Virus record (IMG/VR): IMGVR_UViG_3300030101_002139
Location: 1-29,941 of that record
Source of the DNA: a virus
DNA: 29,941 nucleotides
Strand: one strand, 5' to 3'
Program-made: the position numbers and the translations under genes
Shown: positions 8,901 to 15,433 of the stretch, piece by piece
How positions within the stretch are numbered: the stretch's first letter is position 1
Layout of the letters: each line of letters opens with the position of its first letter
The notes under the pieces: model-generated
What the model was told of the DNA's origin: nothing
Database searches by the model: none
Seen by the model: the letters and a program-made list of their open reading frames with translations, nothing else

Positions 8901-9512
8901 CTAACTGCAATGGGTGCCTTTGAGGTGCAGTATCAAGAGGCGGTAGCCGGCCCGATGGCTGAGGCGACTGCATCAGGCAGCACATTTGGTACAAATGAAG
9001 TTGGTGTTGCTGCGTCGTTTGATGTAACTAATCCGCGAGTGGCTGACTTTGCTGCGACATATTCCCAGCAGTTTGCAAGTGGTGCGGCAGGTGCCTCACT
9101 TCGCCGGGTACGAACGGTTATTGCTCGCGGTTTGGAACAGGGCCAAAGTGTTCAGCAGATTGCTGACCAAATCAGCACCGACTATGCGTTCAGCCCTGAG
9201 CGGGCGACCGTGGTGGCACGCACCGAGACTGCCCGTGCGTTCGTCGAAGGCGAGCGGCTTGGGTGGGAAGAGTCCGGCGTGGTGCGTGGCAAGCAGTGGC
9301 AACTCGCGGCAGGTGCATGTCCATTATGTCAACAAACCGCAGTGAAAGGGACAGCGAAGGTGTTTGCCTTGAATGAACCATTCTGGAAGAACGGCGACAC
9401 CATCTCGGCTGGAGGCGACACGTATTCCGTCCGATATGGCGATGTGCAAGGTGCGCCACTTCACCCAAACTGCCGGTGTGACATCCTGCCCGTGCTTGGA
9501 GATTCTGACTGA
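5991..9512 (+). CDS. Polyvalent portal protein fused to accessory domains and a C-terminal MuF domain
   Basis: A 1173-aa protein, more than twice a usual portal. Residues 1-450 are an HK97-type portal (QPLRLY near 64-69; NNAFFAPDEVLHNR; AVSGVPVTLL; LGLEPADDGDDLRVNG near its end). Then come: a Tudor-like segment about 463-480 (VGSWVEWRTKSGKYLG); a domain about 583-645 (ERGVGAYRTNPGSVRP, then LLPEGHPLSSKE); a segment about 657-696 (LGCDGIHEHPGDAYGYDG); a widespread phage domain about 730-815 (AEHGRGGTAVGVARARDL and GEDGYPSAGRIAWALWGGD); and a short helical motif 833-864. From about 925 to the end is a Mu gpF-like head protein with ARTETARA (about 1075), CPLC (about 1110) and HPNCRCD (about 1158), a likely zinc site. 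No stop or frameshift interrupts it. It may be cleaved by the phage protease encoded next. Confidence 0.88.
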   Translation: MLDGLKSAFGFKAKQDRLDYVRSTIKPEATYGMSRSSQEQAAALRLMTGYVYAAVMMNARSIAAQPLRLYASLNARGAKQFPTKSISKSMQRYLKGDGSMRPAKSAMLGSNTGGEVVEIYDHPILDLLNKVSPFYDGYNFNILRKTFLQVTGNEYLHPIMGPMGYPVEVWVMPSQYVKIKPTRDERLIEGYEYGQQPNNAFFAPDEVLHNRVPDPNDPLYGRGWVAAASDAAGLLQSMDGYEKHLFANQARPDWGIFLKETLNETQWNRMIAYLDQNLRGNRNSGRPYIFEGGSDARPLQFSPRDLSFSEGENRKVEVIAAVSGVPVTLLKANDPNLASAQVGFASYMRDTIHPYLVADAEFLNQSLLPLFGGLADDLFLAYDNPVQEDEQLISGILQTQVTNGIRTINEARSELGLEPADDGDDLRVNGVPLGVLAQPPLPPLGALSANSDDTYTKAKPGEVRVGSWVEWRTKSGKYLGKIKRIKIAGEEPNAIGDDEASKEDPIAIVQVYFRNDDGTHTPSDREVPIVLSRLSPAEEPEIAKSVKAVSERIRKILKEKVKEHNEEVNDAKSKRTTLGVLIKVFERGVGAYRTNPGSVRPTVGSADQWGLGRVNGFLHALKTGKFKRKPYDTDLLPEGHPLSSKEKGDKAGLENFPDVYTTPEEAESRAEVLGCDGIHEHPGDAYGYDGVIYMPCSSHRDYEAAIKDQQKKYEDIDFTPPADVQEEAQRGLDWRAEHGRGGTAVGVARARDLSNGVSVSPETIRRSVNFFTRHEVDKEAEGFERGEDGYPSAGRIAWALWGGDPGKRWANSIRDRMDAEDERGEKVARREGESLDNCVARGIDKLMSEGYDRDQAVAIAYRQCGTATKRAVAFLTGLEPEMQKKAFDGPSKEDWPERTKEARKAIEDVEDYEPQPASDDIRKGEPANPAQRIQTNLVKVLEKQKREIINALLGAKGGKKQFGPQDLMRLLTAMGAFEVQYQEAVAGPMAEATASGSTFGTNEVGVAASFDVTNPRVADFAATYSQQFASGAAGASLRRVRTVIARGLEQGQSVQQIADQISTDYAFSPERATVVARTETARAFVEGERLGWEESGVVRGKQWQLAAGACPLCQQTAVKGTAKVFALNEPFWKNGDTISAGGDTYSVRYGDVQGAPLHPNCRCDILPVLGDSD

Positions 9513-11554
9513 TGAACGAACTGAACCCAACCGAATACGGGTTGAAGTCTGATGTGCCAACTGTCTGGCGTGAACTGTCGATCAAGAACATCGAGATTGA
9601 CCAGCCCAAGCGCAGTGTGCTGGCGTACATCACCACGGAGCGCGTGGACGAAGAGGGCGAAGTAGTCGTGCCTGAAGGCATCGACTTCTCACGCTTCAAG
9701 AAGACTGGCACGGTGTTCTACAACCATGACTACGCAGCACCCTGCGGCGTCTGCACCAGCATCAAGCACACTGATCGTGGCATCATGGCGGTCACGCAGT
9801 TCCCTGAGCGGCCGGAAGGCTATGAAGGCAAGTGGCTACCTGATGAGGTGTTCGCCATGTTTGCCTCTGATCCGCCGATTGTGAAGGCGTTCAGCATCGG
9901 CTTTGCGTACACACAAGTGCGTCAGCCCACCAAGAAAGACTTTGACCGATACGGTCGGGATGACATCAAGCGCATCGTGAGCAAGTCACGAATGCTTGAG
10001 TACAGCGTTGCACCCTTACCAATGAATGAGGACGCAATCGCAGTACAAGTCACCAAGCAACTCAATGACAACGGCAACGTTGCCGATGTATGTGATTGTT
10101 CGCAGGCATCGTGCGAGAACCCTGAGGGCGTCAACTGTCGGCAGGCAGTTGAAGGAGCAGAGCAGGTATCCGCGACCCAGCCAGAGCGAAGTTCTATTGA
10201 TTCTAAAACAAAGGAAAAAACCATGTCGGAAGATATCCGAGCAAAAATGATGGTTGACCTCAAGCCGGACATGACAATCGGTGAACTGATGGCTGCGATG
10301 CAGATGTCAAAATCCGAGGAAGACCCAGACAAGGTCCGCAAAGAGGTCGAAGAAGAGGCCCGTAAGGCTGATGAGAAAGATGATGAAAAGAAGGCCAAGG
10401 AAGATGAGAAGGATGAAAAGGCTGCAAAGTCTGCCATTTCTCTTGTCGCTGATCTGGTCAAGAAGCAAGCAGCAGAAGGCCGCCGTCGTGTTGCCGCTGC
10501 CACGCCTGTCGTGACTGCTCCTGCTATGAAGGGAACACTCAAGCACCTGAACGACGCCGAAACCGCACACGGTCTTGGTCAGTTCTTCTTGGGTTCAATG
10601 GGCAACAAGTCCGCCCAACAGTGGGTGTCGGATCGATACGGTGCTAAGGCACACGGCGAAACCAACAACTCGCTTGGTGGGTTCTTGGTTCCTGACGAAC
10701 TGGAGCAAGCAATCATTGACTTGCGCGCACAGTTCGGCAAGTTCCGCGCCAACACCCGCGTGCTGAACATGAGCCGCGACACCTTGCTCATCAACCGAAT
10801 CGCTGGCGGCCTGACCGCTTCGTTCGTTGGTGAAGGTTCGTCGATCAGCGAAACTGATGCTTCGTTCGACCAAGTGTCTTTGGTTGCTCGCAAGGCTGCC
10901 ACGTTGACCAAGTACAGCCGTGAGTTGGCTGAAGATTCCGTTGTGAATCTTGGCGACTTCTTGGCTGGCGAAGTTGCTCGTGCTTTTGCAAACGCAGAAG
11001 ACGAAGCAGGCTTTAATGGTGATGGCACTTCAAGCAACGGCGGCATCGTCGGACTGAAGAACGCTGTTGGTTCTGCTGGTACAAAGACCCAAGGTTCGGG
11101 CAACACTTTTGCTGCTTTGACTCTTGCTGACCTGACCGGCACTGTTGGCTTGGCCCCTGAGTTTGTCTTCTCGCAAGGCACTCCAAAGTGGTACATGTCC
11201 ACCCAGTTCTATCACACGGTGGTGCTTGATATTCTTGCCGATGCAGGTGGCAACACCAACCAAACATTGGCAAACGGTGTGGCTGCTCCATCCTTGTTCG
11301 GCTACGAAGTCGTGCTTGCCGATGTGATGCCAAAGGCAACTGCTACCTCTACCCTCTGTGCGTACTTCGGCGCACTCGAACTCGGTGCAACGATGGGCGA
11401 CCGTCGGCCAACCGAGATTGCCGTGAGTGAAGATCGCTTCTTCGAGGCCGACCAGATCGGTGTTCGTGGAACGACTCGCTTTGACATCAACTGCCACGAC
11501 GTTGGTGACAGCAGTGCCGCTGGTGCTATTGTTGCCCTCAAGACCGGCTCCTAA
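9512..11554 (+). CDS. Prohead protease-scaffold-major capsid protein fusion (HK97 type)
   Basis: A 680-aa reading frame. Residues about 20-185 form an S78-type prohead protease: His72 in FYNHDYAAPCG and Ser128 in KAFSIGF are the expected catalytic residues. A linker (185-237) contains five Cys between 204 and 219. Residues 238-330 are a very charged coiled coil like a capsid delta/scaffold domain (KEVEEEARKADEKDDEKKAK). From about 380 follows an HK97-fold capsid (NNSLGGFLVPDELEQAIIDL; DGTSSNGGIVGL; VLADVMP; RFDINCHD). In many phages the protease and capsid are separate genes. Here one frame covers both, and an in-frame ATG with a strong ribosome site at 10223 could make the scaffold-capsid alone. 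It overlaps the portal stop (TGATG). Confidence 0.93.
   Translation: MNELNPTEYGLKSDVPTVWRELSIKNIEIDQPKRSVLAYITTERVDEEGEVVVPEGIDFSRFKKTGTVFYNHDYAAPCGVCTSIKHTDRGIMAVTQFPERPEGYEGKWLPDEVFAMFASDPPIVKAFSIGFAYTQVRQPTKKDFDRYGRDDIKRIVSKSRMLEYSVAPLPMNEDAIAVQVTKQLNDNGNVADVCDCSQASCENPEGVNCRQAVEGAEQVSATQPERSSIDSKTKEKTMSEDIRAKMMVDLKPDMTIGELMAAMQMSKSEEDPDKVRKEVEEEARKADEKDDEKKAKEDEKDEKAAKSAISLVADLVKKQAAEGRRRVAAATPVVTAPAMKGTLKHLNDAETAHGLGQFFLGSMGNKSAQQWVSDRYGAKAHGETNNSLGGFLVPDELEQAIIDLRAQFGKFRANTRVLNMSRDTLLINRIAGGLTASFVGEGSSISETDASFDQVSLVARKAATLTKYSRELAEDSVVNLGDFLAGEVARAFANAEDEAGFNGDGTSSNGGIVGLKNAVGSAGTKTQGSGNTFAALTLADLTGTVGLAPEFVFSQGTPKWYMSTQFYHTVVLDILADAGGNTNQTLANGVAAPSLFGYEVVLADVMPKATATSTLCAYFGALELGATMGDRRPTEIAVSEDRFFEADQIGVRGTTRFDINCHDVGDSSAAGAIVALKTGS
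10211..10225 (+). promoter_or_regulatory. Internal ribosome site and in-frame start for the capsid part
   Basis: AAGGAAAAAACCATG: a purine-rich ribosome site (ACAAAGGAAAA) ends a few bases before an ATG that is in frame with the protease-capsid fusion (codon 238). Translation from here gives a 443-aa scaffold plus capsid protein (10223-11554), the size expected of a stand-alone HK97 capsid precursor. The site lies exactly at the protease-scaffold boundary. It would let a few full-length fusions carry the protease into the prohead while most subunits are plain capsid. Confidence 0.7.
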
Positions 11555-11572
11555 TTGAAAGGCTGATACCAA

Positions 11573-11986
11573 ATGATCGCTCTTCAAGACATTACTTTCA
11601 AACACTTCTCTGAGTCCGACGCTTCAGCCCAAGACAAAGAGATTGATTGCCTCAACGCTGACTATCTTGTCGTTCAGTTCTTCACCTCTGGTGGATCAAA
11701 CGGCGCGATGGCAGAACTTCGATTGCTGGAATCTGATGCTTCGGGATCAGGTCAAGCAGAAATTTCTGGCACTGACTTGTCCAGCACCGTCACTTCTCCA
11801 AGTGCTGTTGCTGCTGACGATGGATGCGCCTTGTATTTCGTCGATCTTCGAGGCCGCAAGCGCTTCATCACCGTTGGCTTTGACGGCCCTGCCTCATCCG
11901 CCAACTACGTTGCAGCGTTTACTCTCAACGATCAGCGACCAATTACCGCTGCTTCTGCCGACTGGCAAGGCCGCGTGATCATCTGA
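11573..11986 (+). CDS. Possible capsid accessory/decoration protein
   Basis: A 137-aa, strand-rich protein with no clear family. It begins MIALQDITFKHFSESDAS and has alternating hydrophobic strands (DYLVVQFFTSGG, ALYFVDLRGRKRFITVGFDG, NYVAAFTLNDQRP), consistent with a compact beta fold. A GAAAGG sequence lies 12 nt upstream of the ATG. The place directly after the major capsid gene and before the connectors is where decoration or head-stabilising proteins are usually encoded. The function is inferred from position only. A hairpin follows the gene. Confidence 0.5.
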   Translation: MIALQDITFKHFSESDASAQDKEIDCLNADYLVVQFFTSGGSNGAMAELRLLESDASGSGQAEISGTDLSSTVTSPSAVAADDGCALYFVDLRGRKRFITVGFDGPASSANYVAAFTLNDQRPITAASADWQGRVII

Positions 11987-12017
11987 TCATTCACAACCCG
12001 TGACCTTCCTCTCAAAG

Positions 12018-12046
12018 GCCCGGCAGTCCATTCGTGGCTGCCGGGC
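12018..12046 (+). terminator. 9-bp GC-rich hairpin after the capsid genes
   Basis: GCCCGGCAG (12018-12026) and CTGCCGGGC (12038-12046) form a perfect 9-bp stem with an 11-nt loop in the 83-bp gap between the capsid accessory gene and the first connector gene. No U-run follows (TGAGGGGGG does), so full rho-independent termination is doubtful. It could attenuate transcription, or protect or process the capsid mRNA so that capsid outnumbers connector proteins. Confidence 0.6.
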
Positions 12047-12069
12047 TGAGGGGGGAACAGGAGACTCTG

Positions 12070-12957
12070 ATGGCTCTGGCTGACAACGCACTCGTATCTT
12101 TGGCCGATGCAAAAGCGTACATGGGGGTTGGCACATCCGGTGATGATGCCTTGATCGAACGTCTGATCAATGCAGAGTCAAGCCGCATCGAGCGGTACTG
12201 TGACCGCAACTTCAGAAAGCAGTCTTACCGAGAGTCGTACAACGGCTCCGGGCAGCGACGGCTGCGGCTTCGCAACTACCCGGTCATCGGAATCAGCCGC
12301 GTAGCCATCGGCAACAAGATCGCGTTCAGTGTCAGCAGTGACACCGCCAGCGACCTGCGTGCCGTTGTCGAGGTTCGCAACGACCGCTTGATTCTGACCC
12401 GTCACCAATCCGACGGCACGAAGACTTCAAGCAACTTGGTCTTCGCGTCGAGCAACAACGACACCGCTTCTGGTCTGGTCGATGCCATCAATGCTGTGTC
12501 TGGCTTCGATGCAACCCTGTCAACCAACTGCTTGAGCATTGACCTGTTCCGCCAAGGCGGCGTGAACGTCATGCTCTCAACTGCACAGATTGAGTTCCCT
12601 GACCGCGACGATATCCCCTACCGCATGCATGATGATCGTGCCACGCTTGAGTTCGTGGATTCAGCCGACATGCTGTTCTTTGGCAAAGCCACTGACGCAG
12701 GGCTGCCAATGCCTCACACCTTCGGTGGCATCCTCGTCGAGTATGACGCAGGCTTTGACGGCCTGAGCGAGATACCTGCTGATCTTGCACAAGCCTGCAT
12801 TGAGTTGGTGCAATTTGCATACAGCAACAAGGGTGAGAACCCGACCATGCAATCTGAGTCAATCGGCTCATACTCGTACACCCGTGCAGCCGACCCGATC
12901 CGCTCATCGGAGCGCATTCGGGAATTGCTCGCTCAGTTCATTGATAGGAAGTCATGA
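12070..12957 (+). CDS. Head-tail connector protein (gp6-like adaptor)
   Basis: A 295-aa protein starting at ATG 12070 with AGGAG upstream (gaacaggagactctgATG). The N-terminus has LVSLADAKAYMGV, then DDALIERLINAESSRIERYC and RNYPVIGIS, which is the signature of HK97 gp6/phiE125 gp8-like adaptor proteins that sit under the portal. The C-terminus has the second conserved helix (PADLAQACIELVQFAY). Between them (residues about 75-190) an inserted beta-rich region makes the protein longer than the usual 100-200 aa. It is coupled to the next gene by ATGA at 12954-12957. Confidence 0.75.
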   Translation: MALADNALVSLADAKAYMGVGTSGDDALIERLINAESSRIERYCDRNFRKQSYRESYNGSGQRRLRLRNYPVIGISRVAIGNKIAFSVSSDTASDLRAVVEVRNDRLILTRHQSDGTKTSSNLVFASSNNDTASGLVDAINAVSGFDATLSTNCLSIDLFRQGGVNVMLSTAQIEFPDRDDIPYRMHDDRATLEFVDSADMLFFGKATDAGLPMPHTFGGILVEYDAGFDGLSEIPADLAQACIELVQFAYSNKGENPTMQSESIGSYSYTRAADPIRSSERIRELLAQFIDRKS

Positions 12958-13328
12958 GCGTCACGGAACTCATTACCAAGCATGGCGTGTCAATCACCAT
13001 CCAGACCGCCGCAACCGCAAACGATGCGTCAGGCTTCCCAACGCTGACGTACTCGAACGGCTCAACCGTTACCGGGTTTATCCAGCCTGTTGGAGCGTCG
13101 GAGCCTCTGCAAGCCGGTCGTGACGAACTGGTAATCACGCACCGCGTGTACTTCGATGCAGGCGTGACCATCGCACCAACCAACCGCCTGAAGTTCACCG
13201 ATCCGGCTGACAGCAGCGTACGCTTCTTGGAAGTGGTGGGCGTGATCAAGCCCGGCATGTTCTCCGGTGCTGCGTCATTGGCTCACGTTGTTGTTGACTG
13301 TACAGAGGACTCGACGGCGGTAGCATGA
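12954..13328 (+). CDS. Head-closure/stopper protein
   Basis: A 124-aa beta-barrel-type protein. It has the order seen in SPP1 gp16/HK97 stopper proteins: a strand pair at the start (VSITIQTAATANDASGFPTL), a middle turn (GFIQPVGASEPLQAGRDELV), then HRVYFDAGVTIAPTNRLKF and a C-terminal FLEVVGVIKPG strand. The family closes the connector after packaging and joins the tail. It lies between the gp6-like adaptor and the gp10-like protein, with ATGA overlaps on both sides. The call depends on motif pattern and position. Confidence 0.7.
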   Translation: MSVTELITKHGVSITIQTAATANDASGFPTLTYSNGSTVTGFIQPVGASEPLQAGRDELVITHRVYFDAGVTIAPTNRLKFTDPADSSVRFLEVVGVIKPGMFSGAASLAHVVVDCTEDSTAVA

Positions 13329-13759
13329 GCCACGAATTCAACGTCAACTTGGGCAAGCGTATCGGTGAAAAGATTGCCGTTGCTGCTGTGATGGCGGCGG
13401 GTATCTTGTATCAAGGCGAAGTCAAAAAGCGATTGAACCGAGGCAAATCACCGCCTGCCTCTATAGCCCCTGACGGTCCGTTTAAGCAAACAGGTACTCT
13501 TGGTCGCAGCATTCAAGTGGATGATTCAAAAGCGAAAGGGCCAAATCCTTTTGTACGAGTTGGAACTTCTTTGGTTTATGCTGCACGCCTTGAGTTTGGC
13601 TTTATAGGAACAAACCGCAAAGGCCGACGTATCAACCAAGCCGCACGGCCATACATGCGTGACACGCTGGCAAAGAATGTGAAGAATATGCAGAAGGCTG
13701 GACTACGGGCCGCCAATGACACCTTCAAGAAGTTAGCCTCAAGAGGAGGTCAAGCATGA
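13325..13759 (+). CDS. HK97 gp10-like neck/tail-completion protein
   Basis: A 144-aa protein with the HK97 gp10-like pattern. An N-terminal helix with Lys/Arg (ILYQGEVKKRLNRGKSPPAS) is followed by GTLGRSIQVDD, VRVGTSLVYAARLEFG, and a C-terminal ARPYMRDTLAKNV. The 'Y-A...-E-F-G' and 'RP-(F/Y)-(M/L)-R' elements are those I associate with the family. It acts at the head-tail joint during assembly. ATGA overlaps occur at both ends. Confidence 0.75.
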   Translation: MSHEFNVNLGKRIGEKIAVAAVMAAGILYQGEVKKRLNRGKSPPASIAPDGPFKQTGTLGRSIQVDDSKAKGPNPFVRVGTSLVYAARLEFGFIGTNRKGRRINQAARPYMRDTLAKNVKNMQKAGLRAANDTFKKLASRGGQA

Positions 13760-14172
13760 GCCAAGACGTTGTGAAAGCGTTCTACACGCAACTGATAAGC
13801 CAGCCTCTGAAGGCTGATGGTCTGTTTGTCGCAGTAAGTGGACGGATCTACGAGCAAGAAGCACCAAGCATGGAAGCCGTGCCGTTGTGCATCTTCCAGT
13901 TGATCAGCGCACCGTTTGAGCAGACTTTCAACGGCAGCACCATCAAGGACTATCTGTTCCAAGTCGATATATACAACAGAAAGCAAGACGGTATGGCAGC
14001 CTTGGGAGCACTCCAAACCAAACTGTTTGACCTAATGCAGACTGGCACGCCGAGTATCGACAATCATGGTGCTGCTAAAATCGAATGTACCAACGACGGT
14101 ATCCGCTCAGTGGAGGGCGAGTACCTAAGAGTCATAACTGAATTCAGGCTTCGCACTGGGGCCGTCACCTAA
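13756..14172 (+). CDS. Tail terminator/completion protein (DUF3168-like)
   Basis: A 138-aa protein, in the position of the tail terminator between gp10-like and tail tube genes. It shows the DUF3168/gpU-like order: an N-terminal helix (KAFYTQLIS), GRIYEQEAPSMEAVPLCIFQ, a central strand KDYLFQVDIYNRKQ, a helix (LGALQTKLFDLM), and a last strand EYLRVITEFRLRTG. The family caps the tail tube. Start overlaps the upstream gene by 4 nt. Confidence 0.7.
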   Translation: MSQDVVKAFYTQLISQPLKADGLFVAVSGRIYEQEAPSMEAVPLCIFQLISAPFEQTFNGSTIKDYLFQVDIYNRKQDGMAALGALQTKLFDLMQTGTPSIDNHGAAKIECTNDGIRSVEGEYLRVITEFRLRTGAVT

Positions 14173-14182
14173 GGAGCCAAAC

Positions 14183-14599
14183 ATGGCAAACCGTATCACC
14201 GGATCCGACGGTCAATGCACCGTTGCAAACCACAACATCCTCTTCAACACTTGGTCAGCAACCTTCTCGCAGGTTGTCTCTGATGTCACCTCGTTTGCTG
14301 ACACCTTTGCACAGAAGCGCGGTGGCCTGATGTCCGGCACATTCTCTGCTTCTGGCATCATGCAAGACAACTCAGGCACAACCGAACCAATGCCAACCTC
14401 AACAGATGTGCTGAACTTCAGCAAGGCTGGTGAGGCTGTGGCTTTGCAAACCGGATCCACCACTAAGACTTTGAGCCAGTGGTCAGGCACGGCTGTCATT
14501 GGCAACGTGTCACCCACCAGCACGCAAGGCGGTGATGCCTCGATCAGTGTTGACGGTGAGTTCACTGGTGACATCACCTTGACTTGGGATGAATCCTAA
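14183..14599 (+). CDS. Major tail tube protein
   Basis: A 138-aa protein with its own ribosome site (AAGGAGCCAAACATG). Sequence is rich in Ser, Thr and Gly with beta strands (NTWSATFSQVVSDVTSFADTF; AVALQTGSTTKTLSQW; ASISVDGEFTGDITLTWDES). The final 'G-E-F-(T)-G-D-I-T-L-T-W' strand is typical of small tail tube proteins. It precedes the tail chaperone and tape measure genes with only one small gene between, the usual siphovirus order. The presence of a tube gene without a sheath gene indicates a non-contractile tail. Confidence 0.75.
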   Translation: MANRITGSDGQCTVANHNILFNTWSATFSQVVSDVTSFADTFAQKRGGLMSGTFSASGIMQDNSGTTEPMPTSTDVLNFSKAGEAVALQTGSTTKTLSQWSGTAVIGNVSPTSTQGGDASISVDGEFTGDITLTWDES

Positions 14600-14601
14600 G
14601 C

Positions 14602-14847
14602 ATGGCAAAAAAGTCGCCTGATGATTGGGTATCGGTCGTGCAGTTCAGAGGGCTGAAGACCGGCAAGATCATCACGAGGAAGTGCGGCTGCTCCTCTGAA
14701 ACACTTGAGGAAGCACAGCGTTGTGCTATCTCGCTCTATCGTTTGACCAACGACATCAACCGTTTGGTCAGTATTGAAACCAAGCGGCGGCGGGACTGGA
14801 CACAAACCACAGTCTCGCTGCCGCCACACTTGAGAGGAATGACATGA
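14602..14847 (+). CDS. Small protein of unknown function between tail tube and tail chaperone
   Basis: An 81-aa basic protein that I do not recognise. It has a central CGCSSETLEEAQRCAISLYRL segment with three Cys within 14 residues, followed by a Lys/Arg-rich patch (IETKRRRDW). The gene starts 2 nt after the tail tube stop and ends with an ATGA overlap with the chaperone gene, so it is co-translated with tail genes. A tail assembly role is possible but unsupported. Confidence 0.6.
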   Translation: MAKKSPDDWVSVVQFRGLKTGKIITRKCGCSSETLEEAQRCAISLYRLTNDINRLVSIETKRRRDWTQTTVSLPPHLRGMT

Positions 14848-15278
14848 TCAAAGAAGTCACGATTACACTTGACGGGCAAGAGTTCACTGTGCCACGCCTG
14901 ACGGTTCGCCAGATCCATGAGGTAGGGCAACGCATCTTTGAGGTACGCCGCAAAGAGATGATCAGCGATTGCCAAGCCGTCGGCCTGAATAACGAGCAGA
15001 CCGTGGCGAAGGTCTCTCAAATGCGTGAGGCTTGGGACCAAGGCACAGAAGTCAAGCGGCAGGCGTACACCGAACTTGGTGCGCGTCTGTTCATAGGTGC
15101 AGCCTTGACGGGTGCAAAGCATGAACCTGATGTGCTGGACGCAATCAGCGACCTCGGTGAATTGGCTTCAGCGTCTGCTGAGGTCTGCGGTCTTTGGAAT
15201 CCGTTTGCAGAAGGCAACGAACAGTCTGAAGAAACTGACCCGGACCTTGAGGAGATCAAACCGGACAATCAAGGCTGA
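14844..15278 (+). CDS. Tail assembly chaperone (gpG-like)
   Basis: A 144-aa protein with an N-terminal beta hairpin (MIKEVTITLDGQEFTVPRLT) then helices, and a very acidic tail (EGNEQSEETDPDLEEIKPDN). The 'T-L-D-G-x-x-(Y/F)' start and the position directly before the tape measure gene are those of the phage tail assembly chaperones that coat the tape measure protein. Such genes usually have a frameshifted longer form; a matching open stretch lies downstream in the -1 frame (15251-15430). Confidence 0.7.
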   Translation: MIKEVTITLDGQEFTVPRLTVRQIHEVGQRIFEVRRKEMISDCQAVGLNNEQTVAKVSQMREAWDQGTEVKRQAYTELGARLFIGAALTGAKHEPDVLDAISDLGELASASAEVCGLWNPFAEGNEQSEETDPDLEEIKPDNQG

Positions 15279-15430
15279 CGCCGGGCTTAAGTTGGGTGAA
15301 GCGTGATTGGACACGAGAACGTGCATTGCTTGCCCACTTCTTCCCCGGCGTTGGTGAGCCGATAGAACTAACATTGCCTGAGTGGAATGGACTGCTTGGG
15401 CAAGTGCAAGAGTTCGTCAAGTTGAGGTGA
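15251..15430 (+). CDS. Probable frameshift extension of the tail chaperone (gpT-like)
   Basis: This is the stop-free stretch in the -1 frame relative to the chaperone, overlapping its last 28 nt. It reads ...LTPGLSWVKRDWTRERALLA, then HFFPGVGEPIELTLPEWNGL and LGQVQEFVKLR, a protein-like sequence that fills the 155-nt gap before the tape measure gene. A -1 shift anywhere in 15251-15278 would yield a longer chaperone of about 195 aa. No canonical slippery heptamer is visible. The only internal start is GTG at 15296 (44 aa), and it has no ribosome site. The reading is plausible; the mechanism is not shown. Confidence 0.5.
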   Translation, partial: GDQTGQSRLTPGLSWVKRDWTRERALLAHFFPGVGEPIELTLPEWNGLLGQVQEFVKLR

Positions 15431-15433
15431 TTT

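Noticed and set aside
15112-15306. Open frame in the +1 frame overlapping the tail chaperone
   Set aside because: Stops at 15306 and does not reach the tape measure gene, while the -1 frame does and reads protein-like.
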